NCBI GenBank assembly: GCA_963711635.1
Contig: CAVQEZ010000005.1
Span: 744,001 to 808,000, forward strand
Direction of reading: 5' to 3'
DNA: 64,000 nucleotides
Origin: CADEED01 sp963711635
Lineage (GTDB): Bacteria > Pseudomonadota > Gammaproteobacteria > Steroidobacterales > Steroidobacteraceae
The notes under the pieces are model-generated. The model was not told where the DNA came from, ran no database searches, and saw only the letters and a list, made by a program, of their open reading frames with translations. Position numbers and translations under genes: made by a program. Below, piece after piece: positions 1 to 8,667 of this stretch; position 1 is the first letter of the stretch, and every line of letters starts with the position of its first letter.

Positions 1-340
1 CCTCAAGGCCGGCGGCTTCACCACCGGCGGCTTCAACTTCGACGCCAAGGTGCGCCGCCAGTCCATCGACCCGGCCGACATGTTCTACGGCCACGTGGGC
101 GGTCTCGACCTGCTGGCGCGCACGCTGCTGTCAGCGGCCGCGCTGATCGAAAATGGCGGCATCGACAAGTTCGTCGAGCAGCGCTACGCGAAGTGGGACG
201 GCGAGCTGGGCAAGAAGATCCATGCCCAGGGCGCCTCGCTGGTGTCGATCTCGGACGCGGCGGTGGCGGGCAACATCAACCCGAAGCCGCAGTCGGGTCG
301 CCAGGAAATGCTCGAGAACCTGGTCAACCGGTTCATCTGA
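1..340 (+). CDS. xylA: Xylose isomerase, C-terminal part (5' end outside window)
   Basis: The reading frame is open from base 2 and gives about 112 residues matching the C-terminus of class II xylose isomerase, which converts D-xylose to D-xylulose in the cytoplasm. Visible family segments are GGFNFDAKVRRQS followed by DPADMFYGHVGGLDLLARTLL, part of the TIM-barrel end and the C-terminal dimerisation arm. The gene ends with TGA at 340. The rest of the protein, including most metal ligands, lies upstream of the window. It leads into a secreted hypothetical protein five bases downstream and then into a polysaccharide locus, so it fits a sugar-use neighbourhood. Identification is firm; completeness cannot be judged. 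Confidence 0.93.
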   Translation, partial: LKAGGFTTGGFNFDAKVRRQSIDPADMFYGHVGGLDLLARTLLSAAALIENGGIDKFVEQRYAKWDGELGKKIHAQGASLVSISDAAVAGNINPKPQSGRQEMLENLVNRFI

Positions 341-345
341 GTCGC

Positions 346-903
346 GTGCCGCGCCCGAGGCAGCAGATCGCACTTCTCGCCGGCGTGCTGGCGTTCGCCG
401 GCCCGATCGCATGGGGCGCGGACCCCCAACCGGCATCGCCGGCCGTGAAAGTACTCACGGTCGGCGGTGCCTCGTTGTCGCTGAGCTGGGATCCGAAGTG
501 GATCGTGTCGGAATCCACGGCGGACGCGGATAGCGCGGAGTTCCACAGCGCGGATCCCCTGCAGATGTCGGTCCAGTTGTCGGTGGGCCAGATCCCTTCG
601 GGTGCCACTCCCGAGGCATTCAGGTCCTATGTCATGGACAAGGCGTCCCAGGAATTTCTCCAGCAGAGCGTGGAGAAGAGCCTGGACGTGAAGCCCATCG
701 GCAGCGGCGAGCTGCGAGGCTCGAAGGTGTGTGCGACCGATCGCGCGCCCAAACCCAAAGAATACAAATACGTTTGCCAGGGTGTCCTGACCGGTGGTGA
801 CGCCGCCGTGGTCTTCACGCTGCTGTACAACGAATCGGGCAAGGCCGCTGCCGCGAAGGCCGCGAGCGCGCTCGAGGCCCTGCAGTTCAGCAAGGGCGCC
901 TGA
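346..903 (+). CDS. Secreted hypothetical protein, about 185 aa
   Basis: I chose the GTG at 346 because it is the only start after the xylA stop that begins an N-terminus shaped like a signal peptide: a basic start (PRPRQQ), a hydrophobic core (IALLAGVLAFAGPIA) and a cleavage-like AWGA-D. Longer frames would overlap xylA. The mature part has alternating strands and ends with a helix rich in Ala and Lys. This loosely recalls small periplasmic proteins of the DcrB/PsbP-like fold, but I see no catalytic motif. Two cysteines (KVCATD and YVCQG) could form a disulfide. Function is unknown. It lies just upstream of the LacI operator at 908, so it is outside that regulated unit. Confidence 0.6.
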   Translation: MPRPRQQIALLAGVLAFAGPIAWGADPQPASPAVKVLTVGGASLSLSWDPKWIVSESTADADSAEFHSADPLQMSVQLSVGQIPSGATPEAFRSYVMDKASQEFLQQSVEKSLDVKPIGSGELRGSKVCATDRAPKPKEYKYVCQGVLTGGDAAVVFTLLYNESGKAAAAKAASALEALQFSKGA

Positions 904-907
904 TCTC

Positions 908-919
908 GCATACGTATGC
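908..919. promoter_or_regulatory. LacI-family operator upstream of the GH13-GH97 gene
   Basis: GCATACGTATGC is a perfect 12-base palindrome, 60 bases before the chosen start of the amylase gene. The same core ATACGTAT with TGCA/TGAA flanks recurs at 11489, 11506, 11662 and 19713. LacI-family regulators of maltose and starch genes bind palindromes with a central CG, and a LacI gene is present at 8668-9684. Binding is inferred. Confidence 0.7.
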
Positions 920-978
920 ATGGCGCGCCGTCCCCATGGCGTGCAGTAGAGTGCGGCGACTCGACACCTGGGGGACCG

Positions 979-3900
979 ATGCTGCGACTACTGGCGGGAC
1001 TCGCTCTTTGCGCATGCGCACCGGTTTCCTTCTCCGCGTCCGACTACCGTGAGCGGCTGTCCGAAGACGAGATCGTCTACTTCGTGCTGCCCGACCGCTT
1101 TGCGAACGGCGACCCGGCCAACGACCGGGGCCGCCTGCAGGGCGACCGCCTGACCACCGGCTTCGATCCGGCGCACAAGGGCTTCTATCACGGCGGTGAT
1201 CTCAAGGGGCTCACGGCCAGGCTCGACTACATCCAGGGGCTGGGTACCACCGCCATCTGGCTGGGACCTATCTACAAGAACAAGCCGGTGCAGGGTGGAC
1301 CGGGCGAACAGAGCGCCGGATATCACGGCTACTGGATCACGGATTTCACCGCCGTCGATCCGCACTTCGGCACCGAGGCGGACATGCGCGAGTTCGCCGA
1401 CGCGGTACACGCGCGCGGCATGAAGCTGTACCTCGACATCATCACCAATCACACCGCGGATGTGATCCAGTTTCGCGAATGTGTGAATGCGCCGTGCCCG
1501 TACCGCTCGCGCGCCGACTATCCGTACACGCGCAAGGGCGGACCGCTGGGCGCGGCCATCAACGCGGGATTCGCCGGCGATGGCCTGCGTACCGAGGCGA
1601 ACTTCGCGCGCCTCACCGATCCCGACTACGCCTATACGACCTTCGTGCCGCCGGCCGAGGCCAACGTGAAGGTTCCCGCCTGGCTCAATTCGCCTGTCTA
1701 CTATCACAATCGCGGCAATTCGGATTTCTGGGGCGAGAGCTCGTTGCACGGCGACTTCGTCGGTCTCGACGACCTCATGACCGAGAACCCGCGCGTGGTG
1801 CGCGGCTTCATCGACATCTTTGGCGACTGGATCGAGCGATACCGCGTGGATGGTTTCCGCATCGACACCGCGCGGCACGTGAACCCCGAGTTCTGGAGCG
1901 CCTTCGTGCCGGCCATGCTGAAGCGCGCGCGCGCCAGCGGCATCGCGCACTTCCACATCTTTGGCGAAGTGGCGGCCGAGGGGGTCGACGTGGCGCAACT
2001 GGCGCGCCATACACGTGTCGACAAGCTGCCTTCGGTGCTGGACTTCGGCTTCGCCGGCGCCTTGCAGGAAACATTGGCAGGCAATGCCGGCACCACGGTG
2101 CTGGCGCGCCTGTATGCGGACGATGGGCTCTATGAAGGCGGCGCGACGGCCGCGCTGCGGTTGCCCACGTTCACCGGAAATCACGACTTCGGACGTTTCG
2201 CCTGGCTGGTGCAGCGCGCGCGACCCCAGGCTGGCAAGGAAGAAGTCCTGCAACGCGTGATGTTGTCCAATGCCATGTTGTTCCTGCTGCGCGGAGTACC
2301 GGTGGTCTACTACGGAGACGAGCAGGGCATGGTCGGCCATGGCATCGACCAGGCCGCGCGCCAGGACATGTTCGCCAGCCAGGTGACGAGCTACAACGAC
2401 CAGGAATTGTTGGGCACGAATTCCACCACCGCGAACGCGAACTACGATGCGCTGCATCCGCTGTACCGGCAGATCGCCGCCCTGGCCTCGCTGCGCAAGC
2501 AGTACGTCGAGCTGCGCCGCGGCCGGCAGGTGGTGCGCGCGCAGTCGCGGCAGCCGGGCCTGTTCGCCGCTTCGCGCATCGGCAACGAGGGACGCGAGAT
2601 CCTCGTGGTCTTCAACACCTCGACGGCGCCGATCACGGCACAGGTGGAAATCGAAACCGACACGCGCGCGTTCACGCCGCTGCAGGGCGACTGCCCGAAA
2701 CCCGACGCACCCGGCACGGTGAAAGTGACGGTGCCGGCCTTGGGCTACGTCGCCTGCGCCGAATCGACACATGAGCGCCACGCCGTGAGGCGCCTGACCA
2801 TCGCGCTGTGGGCGCTGTTCGCGGGTGTCGTCGACGCGCAGCAGGTCGCCAATGTCCCGGGCATGGTTCGTTCGCCCGACCGCTCGATCGAAGTGCAACT
2901 GCGCGTCGATCCGGACGGGCGGCCCGAGTACAGCATCAGTCGCCAGGGAAAGCTGCTGCTCGACTGGTCGAGGCTGGGCTTCATTCTCGCCGACGCGCCC
3001 AAGCTCGAGCGCAATTTCAGGATCGGCGCCGTGACGCAGCGCAGTTTCGATGACACCTGGGAACAGCCCTGGGGCGAGTGGCGTTCCATTCGCGATCACG
3101 GCAATGAGATGCGCGCCGTGCTGCGCGACAAGTCCGGTCGCGAGCTCACCGTCGTATTCCGTGTCTTCGATGACGGCGTGGGATTCCGCTACGAATTTCC
3201 CGAACAGCCGCAGCTCGCGCAGGTGAACATCGTCGAAGAGCTCACCGAGTTCGCCATTGCCGAGCCGGCCACGGCCTGGTGGATCCCGGCCGGGGAGTGG
3301 AATCGCTACGAGTATCTCTACAACCGCACGCCGCTCACCGAGGTCTCGCAGGCGCATACGCCGTTGACGATGAAGCTGGCCAGTGGCGTGCACCTGGCCA
3401 TCCACGAGGCGGCGCTGGTCGACTATGCCGGCATGTGGCTGCGCCGCGTGACGGGGCAGCGCCTGAAGTCGCAGCTGTCGCCCTCGTCATCAGGACCGAA
3501 GGTCGCGCGCCGCGCACCCTTCGTCACGCCCTGGCGCACGCTGCAGATCGCCGCCGACGCACCGCGCCTCTACGCCTCGCATCTCATCCTCAATCTGAAC
3601 GAGCCTAACAAGCTCGGCGACGTGTCCTGGGTGAAACCGTACAAGTACGTGGGCATCTGGTGGGGCATGCACCTGGGCACGCATACCTGGGGCTCGGGAT
3701 CCAAGCACGGTGCCACCACGGCCGAGACGCGCCGCTACATCGATTTCGCCGCGGCCAATGGCTTCCGCGGCGTGCTGGTCGAAGGCTGGAACAAGGGCTG
3801 GGATGGCGACTGGTTCGCGCGCGGCGATGAGTTCAGCTTCACGGAACCCTATCCGGATTTCGATCTCGAGGGCTTGGCGGCCTATGCGAAGAAGAAAGGC

Positions 3901-4824
3901 GTGCGCCTGGTGGGCCATCACGAAACCGCCGGCAATATCGCCGTCTACGAGCGGCAACTCGGTGCTGCGCTCGATCTCTACCAGAAGTTGGGCGTGGATT
4001 CGGTCAAGACCGGTTACGTCGCCGACGCGGGCGGCATCCAGGCTTTGGGAACCGACGGGCGAATTCACTTCGAATGGCACGACGGCCAGGTGCAGGCGCG
4101 TCATCACCTGCGCGTGGTCGAAGAGGCCGCGAAGCGGCATATCGCGGTGAATCCTCACGAGCCCATCAAGGACACCGGCCTGCGCCGCACTTATCCGAAC
4201 TGGGTGGCGCGCGAAGGCGCGCGCGGCATGGAATACAACGCCTGGGGCGAGCCGCCGAATCCGCCCGAGCACGAGGTGAATCTCGTCTTCACGCGCATGC
4301 TGGCGGGTCCGATGGATTTCACGCCGGGCGTGCTGAGTCTCACCGGCGCCAATGGCAAGCGCATTCAGTCGACCATCGCCAAGCAGCTGGCCCTGTACGT
4401 GGTGCTCTACAGCCCCATCCAGATGGCGGCCGATCTGCCGGAGAACTACGCCCGGTTTCCGAAGCCCTTCCAGTTCATCAAGGACGTCCCCACCGACTGG
4501 TCGGAGACGCGCCTGCTCAATGGCGAAGTGGGTGACTTCGTCACCATCGTGCGCAAGGATCGCAACAGCGAGGAATGGTTCCTGGGAGCCATCTCCGACG
4601 AGCAACCGCGCACGCTCGACGTGCGGCTCGATTTCCTCGGCGCTGATATCTATTACGCGACTATCTACCGCGACGGCGAGAACGCCGGCTATGCGGGCGA
4701 TCCCGCCTCGGTGGAGATCGAAACCCGCCCGGTGGCGCGCGGCGACGCACTGACGCTGCGGCTCGCGCCGGGAGGCGGGCAGGCGATTCGTTTCTCGACG
4801 CGGCGGCCGCGGAGCGCACGATGA
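979..4824 (+). CDS. Secreted GH13 alpha-amylase fused to GH97 alpha-glucosidase (1281 aa)
   Basis: The ATG at 979 follows a GGGGGA ribosome site and starts a signal peptide (MLRLLAGLALCACAPVSFSA). Residues about 25-600 are a GH13 alpha-amylase/cyclomaltodextrinase-like domain with the usual sites: region I DIITNH, nucleophile D296 in GFRIDTARH, acid/base E330 in IFGEV, and D403 in GNHD. Residues about 620-1281 are GH97. All three glutamate segments of SusB-type inverting enzymes are present (VLVEGWN, NPHEP, MEYNAW). Together they would cut maltooligosaccharides and release glucose outside the cytoplasm. Oddly, a second signal-peptide-like stretch (MRRLTIALWALFAGVVDAQ, GTG at 2785) lies inside the fusion. 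Removing one C near 2770 would end GH13 at a TGA and leave two secreted enzymes. The stop overlaps the permease start by four bases, so they are co-transcribed. Confidence 0.85.
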   Translation: MLRLLAGLALCACAPVSFSASDYRERLSEDEIVYFVLPDRFANGDPANDRGRLQGDRLTTGFDPAHKGFYHGGDLKGLTARLDYIQGLGTTAIWLGPIYKNKPVQGGPGEQSAGYHGYWITDFTAVDPHFGTEADMREFADAVHARGMKLYLDIITNHTADVIQFRECVNAPCPYRSRADYPYTRKGGPLGAAINAGFAGDGLRTEANFARLTDPDYAYTTFVPPAEANVKVPAWLNSPVYYHNRGNSDFWGESSLHGDFVGLDDLMTENPRVVRGFIDIFGDWIERYRVDGFRIDTARHVNPEFWSAFVPAMLKRARASGIAHFHIFGEVAAEGVDVAQLARHTRVDKLPSVLDFGFAGALQETLAGNAGTTVLARLYADDGLYEGGATAALRLPTFTGNHDFGRFAWLVQRARPQAGKEEVLQRVMLSNAMLFLLRGVPVVYYGDEQGMVGHGIDQAARQDMFASQVTSYNDQELLGTNSTTANANYDALHPLYRQIAALASLRKQYVELRRGRQVVRAQSRQPGLFAASRIGNEGREILVVFNTSTAPITAQVEIETDTRAFTPLQGDCPKPDAPGTVKVTVPALGYVACAESTHERHAVRRLTIALWALFAGVVDAQQVANVPGMVRSPDRSIEVQLRVDPDGRPEYSISRQGKLLLDWSRLGFILADAPKLERNFRIGAVTQRSFDDTWEQPWGEWRSIRDHGNEMRAVLRDKSGRELTVVFRVFDDGVGFRYEFPEQPQLAQVNIVEELTEFAIAEPATAWWIPAGEWNRYEYLYNRTPLTEVSQAHTPLTMKLASGVHLAIHEAALVDYAGMWLRRVTGQRLKSQLSPSSSGPKVARRAPFVTPWRTLQIAADAPRLYASHLILNLNEPNKLGDVSWVKPYKYVGIWWGMHLGTHTWGSGSKHGATTAETRRYIDFAAANGFRGVLVEGWNKGWDGDWFARGDEFSFTEPYPDFDLEGLAAYAKKKGVRLVGHHETAGNIAVYERQLGAALDLYQKLGVDSVKTGYVADAGGIQALGTDGRIHFEWHDGQVQARHHLRVVEEAAKRHIAVNPHEPIKDTGLRRTYPNWVAREGARGMEYNAWGEPPNPPEHEVNLVFTRMLAGPMDFTPGVLSLTGANGKRIQSTIAKQLALYVVLYSPIQMAADLPENYARFPKPFQFIKDVPTDWSETRLLNGEVGDFVTIVRKDRNSEEWFLGAISDEQPRTLDVRLDFLGADIYYATIYRDGENAGYAGDPASVEIETRPVARGDALTLRLAPGGGQAIRFSTRRPRSAR

Positions 4825-6305
4825 GCGCGGCCGCGCCGGCCGCGGGCCTGCGCCCGCAGGTGACGTTCTGGCAGATCTGGAACATGTGTTTCGGCTTCAT
4901 GGGCATCCAGTTCGGCCTGGGGCTGCAGAACGCCAACGTCAGCCGCATCTTCCAGACGCTGGGCGCGGAGTCGGATGAGATCGCGGGCTTGTGGATCGCC
5001 GCGCCGCTGACCGGCCTGCTGGTGCAACCCATCATCGGCTACATGTCGGATCGCACCTGGAACTGGCTGGGTCGCCGGCGGCCATATTTCCTCGCCGGTG
5101 CGGTGCTGGCTTCGCTGGCGCTGATTGCCATGCCGCATTCGCCCACCTTGTGGATCGCCGCCGGATTGCTGTGGGTGCTGGATGCCAGCATCAATATCTC
5201 CATGGAGCCGTTCCGCGCCTTCGTGGCGGATCAGCTGCCGGAGTCGCAGCGGCCCGCCGGCTACTCCATGCAGAGCTTCTTCATTGGTGTCGGCGCCGTG
5301 GTGGCCAGCATGTTGCCCTGGCTGCTGGCGCACGCCGGCGTCAGCAATGAGGGCACGCCGGAAAGTCCAGTGCCGGACAGCGTGCGCTATTCGTTCGAGA
5401 TCGGCGCCGCGGTTTTCCTCGGAGCGATCCTGTGGACCGTGGTCAGAACACGCGAGTATCCGCCGGCGACACTGCATGGCTTCGCGGATGCCACGCCGCT
5501 GTCGGAAGGCGTCGAGCCGGGCAGCGCGTACGGATCGGCACTGCGCGGATTGATCTGGTCGCTGATCGGGGGTCTCGGCATCGTGCTGGTGTGGCGCTTC
5601 GCGCTCGACCGCATGTTGTACGTGCTCGCCGCCATGTTCGCGGGCTGGGGCGTGCTGCTGCTGGTCAACAGCGCATTGCGCGGCCGCAGTGCGCTGGGCA
5701 CGCTGATTGCCGATATCGACAACATGCCGCGCCGCATGCGCGAGCTGATCCCCGTGCAGTTCTTCTCCTGGCTGGCATTGTTCGCGATGTGGACGCAGAC
5801 CACGCCCGCCGTGACCCGTGTGCACTTCGGTGCCACCGATGCCACGGGCGCCGTGTACAACGAGGGCGCTAACTGGGTGGGCGTGCTGTTTGCGGCCTAC
5901 AACGGCTTCGCGGCAGTGGCGGCGATCGTGATTCCACTGCTGGTGCGGCGCCTCGGCATGCGCCACAGCCATCTGATCAATCTCTGGCTGGGCGGCGCGG
6001 GGCTGCTGTCCTTTCTCCTGATTCGCGACCCGCGCTGGCTGTTGCTGTCCATGGTGGGCGTGGGATTCGCCTGGGCGTCCATCCTGTCGCTGCCGTACGC
6101 GTTGCTGGCGGGCAGCGTGCCGTCGCGCAAGATGGGTGTGTACATGGGCATCTTCAATTTCTACATCGTGATCCCACAGCTGGTGATCGCCAGCGTGCTC
6201 GGTCTCCTGTTGAACCGGTTTTTCGACGGGCAACCGATCTATGCGCTGGCCATTGGCGGCGTGAGCTTCTTCATCGCGGGGTTGTGCGCGCTGCGCGTGC
6301 GGTGA
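4821..6305 (+). CDS. MFS sugar permease, GPH/SLC45-like (probable maltose or maltodextrin uptake)
   Basis: This is a 494-residue polytopic inner-membrane protein with about 12 hydrophobic segments. After the first loop it carries SDRTWNWLGRRRPYF, the R-R-R-P signature shared by SLC45 and plant sucrose carriers and by bacterial glycoside:cation symporters. The start overlaps the glycosidase stop by ATGA (translational coupling), and the operon has a LacI operator. Known relatives in Xanthomonas, Caulobacter and Shewanella-type loci import maltose or sucrose across the inner membrane after a TonB receptor has taken up oligosaccharides. Substrate is inferred from neighbours. The frame is intact at normal length. 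Confidence 0.85.
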   Translation: MSAAAPAAGLRPQVTFWQIWNMCFGFMGIQFGLGLQNANVSRIFQTLGAESDEIAGLWIAAPLTGLLVQPIIGYMSDRTWNWLGRRRPYFLAGAVLASLALIAMPHSPTLWIAAGLLWVLDASINISMEPFRAFVADQLPESQRPAGYSMQSFFIGVGAVVASMLPWLLAHAGVSNEGTPESPVPDSVRYSFEIGAAVFLGAILWTVVRTREYPPATLHGFADATPLSEGVEPGSAYGSALRGLIWSLIGGLGIVLVWRFALDRMLYVLAAMFAGWGVLLLVNSALRGRSALGTLIADIDNMPRRMRELIPVQFFSWLALFAMWTQTTPAVTRVHFGATDATGAVYNEGANWVGVLFAAYNGFAAVAAIVIPLLVRRLGMRHSHLINLWLGGAGLLSFLLIRDPRWLLLSMVGVGFAWASILSLPYALLAGSVPSRKMGVYMGIFNFYIVIPQLVIASVLGLLLNRFFDGQPIYALAIGGVSFFIAGLCALRVR

Positions 6306-6324
6306 GGAGGTAGACTGCCGGCCC

Positions 6325-7773
6325 ATGAGCCGCAACGATCTTCTGTACATCGCCGCCGCGCTGGCCATCGGCGGCGGACTGTGGTTCGTCGTCAACCTGG
6401 ACCCCATCTGGACGCTGGCCTGGTTCCTTCCCGGCCTGTTGTTCGCCGTCGCGCTGAAGACCGAAGGCTGGACCTCGCGTGGCCTGGTGGCGATTGCCTC
6501 GCTGGTGGGCGCGGCCAGCAACTTCCGCTATTTCCTCTCGGTGATGCCGCTGGCGCCCGCGATGCTGGTTCTGGTGCTGCAAACGCTGATGTGGGTGCTC
6601 ATCTACGGCGGCGCGCGCCGCATCGTCAAAGCCTACGAAGCCGGCTGGACCGTGCTGGCCCTGCCCATCGTGGCCGTCGCCGTCGACACGCTGCTCGCGC
6701 ATCTCTCACCGGACGGCAATTTCGGCAGCCTTGCGTACACCCAATCTGAAGTGCTGCCCATCGCGCAACTGGCTTCCATCTTCGGTGTGGGCGGTGTGCT
6801 GTTCCTGCTGATGCTGGGCAATTCGGCCGTGGCGCTGGGCATCGTCTATGGCAAGCGGCTGCCGGGCGCGCTCGTGATGCATGCCTCGGTGCTGGCCACC
6901 ATCGCGCTGTCGCTGGGGTTCGGCTGGTGGCGCCTCGCGAGCAACGACAGCGGAACACCGATGACCTTCGGCATCGCCTCGGTGGACAACTACATCAACG
7001 GCCCAGGCTCCCCGAATTCACGCGAAGTGTGGGCGCAGTACCAGGCGCAGGTGCAGGAGCTCGCGGGCAGCGGCGCGCGCATCGTGTTGCTGCCCGAGAA
7101 GATCGACGTGCTGAAGAAGCCCGACGCCGAATCGCGCAAGGCCTGGTTGTCGAATCTCGCGCGGGAAAACAAGGTCTGGCTGGTGGCCGGGCTCGGCGTC
7201 ATCGACGACGGCACGCGCCGCAATGAGGCCTGGTGGTTCGCGCCCGATGGGCGCCTCGCCACGAACTATCTCAAGCACTTCATGGCGCCGCCGGAGCGTG
7301 AGTTCCTCGCCGGCAACGAATACCCGGTCAACGACATCGGCGGCGTGCGCTACGGCGTGGCCATCTGCAAGGACATGCATTTCTCCAGCTTCGGGCGGGG
7401 ATTCGGCCAGCGTCATGCCCGCGTCATGCTGGTGCCGGCCTGGGATTTCGATCGCGATGCCGAGATGGCGGCCAACATGACCAAGATGCGCGGCGTGGAG
7501 AGCGGCTTCAGCGTGGTGCGGTCGTCGCGCCAGGGTCTGCTGTCGATCTCGGATGCCTATGGCCGCGTGCTGGCGGTGGATCGCAGCGCCAAGCTGCCCG
7601 GCACCGCACTGGTCGCCACCGTGGACCTGAGCGCACCCATGACGACTGTCTACACGCGTATCGGCGATTCGCTGGGCTGGGCCAGTGTGCTGGCCGCCAT
7701 CCTGCTCACCGTGACCGCGCACCTGCGCATGCGCCGCGCGCGGATCATCGCGGAACTCAACTCCCCGCCTTAG
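6325..7773 (+). CDS. Lnt-like membrane protein with nitrilase (CN-hydrolase) domain
   Basis: This 482-residue protein begins with about six hydrophobic segments (residues 1-210), followed by a carbon-nitrogen hydrolase domain and a last membrane segment near the C-terminus. That is the layout of apolipoprotein N-acyltransferase (Lnt). The Glu-Lys-Cys triad is visible as E258 (LLPEK), K317 (YLKHF) and C348 (AICKD). It may transfer or hydrolyse an acyl or amide group at the periplasmic face. The sugar-operon setting and divergence from housekeeping Lnt suggest a paralogue with another substrate. A -10-like TAGACT (6311-6316) ends eight bases before the ATG, so it may have its own leaderless transcript. 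The 3' end overlaps the convergent TPR gene by 17 bases. Confidence 0.75.
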   Translation: MSRNDLLYIAAALAIGGGLWFVVNLDPIWTLAWFLPGLLFAVALKTEGWTSRGLVAIASLVGAASNFRYFLSVMPLAPAMLVLVLQTLMWVLIYGGARRIVKAYEAGWTVLALPIVAVAVDTLLAHLSPDGNFGSLAYTQSEVLPIAQLASIFGVGGVLFLLMLGNSAVALGIVYGKRLPGALVMHASVLATIALSLGFGWWRLASNDSGTPMTFGIASVDNYINGPGSPNSREVWAQYQAQVQELAGSGARIVLLPEKIDVLKKPDAESRKAWLSNLARENKVWLVAGLGVIDDGTRRNEAWWFAPDGRLATNYLKHFMAPPEREFLAGNEYPVNDIGGVRYGVAICKDMHFSSFGRGFGQRHARVMLVPAWDFDRDAEMAANMTKMRGVESGFSVVRSSRQGLLSISDAYGRVLAVDRSAKLPGTALVATVDLSAPMTTVYTRIGDSLGWASVLAAILLTVTAHLRMRRARIIAELNSPP

Positions 7774-8665
7774 GGCTGGCTCCGGCCGCGACCGTCGCCA
7801 ACGCCTCCTTCGCCGAATCCTGGAATCGCTGCGCGTCGAGGCGATCGGCTTCGGTCAGCGCTCGCCCGTAGAACTCGCGTGCCTTGTTTGTGTTGCCCTT
7901 GTCCTTCCAGACGTCGCCGATCGCAATCAGGGCCGGCGCGAGATAGATGTGATAGCCCGCGCGCGTTCGAAGCATGAGTGAGCGCTCGAAACCCGCGAGC
8001 GCCGCGTCGAGGTCGCCGGCGTCCTGTTTGTGGCCAGCCAGGTGACGCACGGCGTAGGACGCTTCTATGTCGAATCCGCCGCCTTCCGCGATGGAGAGCG
8101 CTTCCTCGTGACTCGCCACCGCGCGGCGCAATTCTTCGGGGGAAGGATCCTTCTTGTTCTCGAAGGTCAGTCCCATGTGGAACAGCGATTCAGCGACGCC
8201 CCTCTGGTCACGCAGTTTGCGCCGCGCATCGAGTGCCTGTTCGAACAGGCGGCGTGGTTCCTCCATCCCGTTCATTCTGAAATCCCGGGAATAGATCGCG
8301 AGCCCCAGTTGATCGCGGGCATCGGCGAGCAGCCGTTGGTCCTGCAGCGTTTCGGCCTCACGCAGCACCACTCGCAGCTCCTCGATGTTGGCGTCCTGAG
8401 GCGCGCCGGCGAGTGAAGCTCGATAGTAGGCGCAGCGCACGCGCTGCAGATGAAGCTGGCCACGCTCGGCCGGCGAGGCTTCCGCCGCGATCAGCGGCGC
8501 GGCGAGCTCGAGGATTTGCAGGGCATCGGCGGGTCGTCCCGCGCGACGAACTGTTTCCGATGCGTTGATCAGCGTGGCGACGCGCGACGCGGCGCGGCCT
8601 TCGGTGGCGCCGAAAGCGCAGAGCAGAATTGTCAGGATGACCGGAGCGGGGCGGATGACGCGCAT
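7757..8665 (-). CDS. Secreted tetratricopeptide-repeat protein
   Basis: This 302-residue protein has a signal peptide (hydrophobic core PVILTILLCAFGA, cleavage-like GRAA) followed by repeated helical pairs typical of TPR units. The clearest is AREFYGRALTEADRL near the C-terminus; others lie around residues 45-75, 125-160 and 210-260. TPR arrays bind peptides or partner proteins. The start lies two bases after the LacI regulator stop, so the two genes form one transcript. A sensory or scaffold role in sugar control is possible but not shown. There is no catalytic motif. The frame is intact and converges on the Lnt-like gene. Confidence 0.72.
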   Translation of the reverse strand: MRVIRPAPVILTILLCAFGATEGRAASRVATLINASETVRRAGRPADALQILELAAPLIAAEASPAERGQLHLQRVRCAYYRASLAGAPQDANIEELRVVLREAETLQDQRLLADARDQLGLAIYSRDFRMNGMEEPRRLFEQALDARRKLRDQRGVAESLFHMGLTFENKKDPSPEELRRAVASHEEALSIAEGGGFDIEASYAVRHLAGHKQDAGDLDAALAGFERSLMLRTRAGYHIYLAPALIAIGDVWKDKGNTNKAREFYGRALTEADRLDAQRFQDSAKEALATVAAGASPKAGS

Positions 8666-8667
8666 GT

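Noticed and set aside
988..3405. 805-residue open frame on the minus strand opposite the GH13 gene
   Set aside because: Composition is Arg/His/Gly-rich with no motif; it is the GC-driven shadow of the glycosidase frame.
4689..6521. 610-residue minus-strand frame opposite the sugar permease
   Set aside because: Low-complexity His/Arg/Gln-rich sequence typical of antisense GC3 frames; the permease on the plus strand is clearly coding.
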